Virus record (IMG/VR): IMGVR_UViG_3300008117_006248
Location: 24,691-88,690 of that record
DNA: 64,000 bases
Source of the DNA: a virus
Direction: 5' to 3' (one strand)
Shown here piece after piece: positions 62,701 through 64,000 of the stretch. Both the position numbers and the translations under genes were made by a program. The notes under the pieces are model-generated. The model did no database searches. It was given only the letters and a program-made list of their open reading frames with translations, and was not told where the DNA came from. Each line of letters begins with the position of its first letter. Position 1 is the first letter of the stretch.

Positions 62701-63143
62701 TATCTTTCCCTTTCTAAGAAATAGGTGAAATATTGAGAGGATATGTAAGGCCTTGGAGACTGAGAAGAAATAAACTTATACATCAAATCATTAATCGTAA
62801 CATAAAGAGTTTTGCCATTATTTTGTATGAAGTCATTTGCATCGCTCTTGATTTTTATTTCGACTTCTCCTTTATCTATTTTATTTTCCGCTTCATCTAA
62901 TCTGTCTTGAGATTGTTTTTTAGTAGAAGTTACTAAAGCAGAGAATACTCCTGTTACTGGAGTATAGTTAATATTATCTATGTCTGACCTCTCGTTGTAG
63001 CCAAACATTCTTGGCTGGGCTATATTAATGATGTCGATTTTTGCTTCTTTGTAAATGACTATATCCTGCTTGAAAGTATCAAACAGGTTGGTCATTCCTT
63101 TTTCGAAACTAGCCTTTTGCGCGGCAGACAGTAAAGAAGCCAT
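62700..63143 (-). CDS. Neck or head-tail connector-region protein, unassigned
   Basis: 147 residues: an Ala/Lys-rich N-terminal helix (LLSAAQKASFEKGMTNLFDT), a strand region containing IDIINIAQPRMFGYNERSDI, an acidic-basic linker (DEAENKIDKGEVEIKIKSD) and a final IND-LMYKFISSQSPRPY segment. No family identified. It lies between the collagen-like fibre gene and the 216-residue protein. A TATAGTGTAAT stretch ends seven bases before the ATG and also occurs before the tape measure gene. Confidence 0.5.
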   Translation of the reverse strand: MASLLSAAQKASFEKGMTNLFDTFKQDIVIYKEAKIDIINIAQPRMFGYNERSDIDNINYTPVTGVFSALVTSTKKQSQDRLDEAENKIDKGEVEIKIKSDANDFIQNNGKTLYVTINDLMYKFISSQSPRPYISSQYFTYFLERER

Positions 63144-63183
63144 ATTTTTTATTACACTATATGAAAAAAAATAGTTTTAAATA

Positions 63184-64000
<817 letters not shown>

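Overview
The window is a contiguous stretch of a large tailed bacteriophage genome (or a prophage or metagenomic phage contig). Virion genes fill the minus strand: tail tube, tail-assembly chaperones, a 3511-residue tape measure, a roughly 30 kb tail-tip region and a collagen-like fibre. The plus strand carries a phage-type replication and recombination set with a sugar-nucleotide and glycosyltransferase cassette. I see no tRNA, rRNA, CRISPR, transposase, portal, terminase or capsid gene; head genes probably lie beyond base 64000. DNA is AT-rich and genes are tightly packed, with no gene-free stretch above about 110 bases. The host cannot be named. Heptose and GDP-mannose type sugar genes suggest a Gram-negative host or a glycosylated virion.

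Bases 1-3470 (+): sugar genes in an overlapping run. They are a partial PLP-fold sugar enzyme with His where the catalytic Lys usually is, a heptose-phosphate-type GHMP kinase, an HxGH nucleotidyltransferase, an Mpo1/DUF962-like membrane protein and GDP-mannose 4,6-dehydratase.

Bases 3489-17020 (+): replication and recombination. In order: a small unknown, a RecA/UvsX-like recombinase, a small nuclease, a DnaB-like helicase, a DnaG-like primase, a RecB/Cas4-like nuclease, a DNA polymerase III alpha split into PHP protein, DnaQ-like exonuclease and catalytic core, a probable ssDNA-binding protein with an acidic-aromatic tail, two glycosyltransferase genes, and a Rad52/DdrA-like annealing protein. 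Four near-identical promoters (-35 TTGACA or TTGACT, always 17 bp, -10 of CATAAT type) lie only 5-7 bases before start codons. They predict leaderless or nearly leaderless mRNAs and divide the block into four transcription units.

Bases 17021-64000 (-): virion genes that converge on the replication block with no spacing at 17020/17021. In transcription order they are a collagen-like fibre with a C-terminal S74 chaperone (enters from beyond the window), neck or tail-completion proteins, the tail tube protein followed by a strong terminator, tail-assembly proteins including a chaperone pair apparently joined by a +1 frameshift at an AUU-UGA stop with an SD-like element upstream (prfB-like), the tape measure, two Dit-like paralogues, a LamG-like protein, a hub-like protein, giant tail-tip proteins (one of 3238 residues) and a small zinc-binding protein. 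No sheath gene is visible, which suggests a long non-contractile tail.

The most unusual features are the leaderless promoter family, the three-gene Pol III with an exonuclease between PHP and palm, the predicted +1 frameshift, and a tape measure that carries twelve PNFA-type motifs and globular modules resembling phage polyvalent-protein, acetyltransferase and ATP-grasp domains. All assignments come from reading the sequence; no database search was run.
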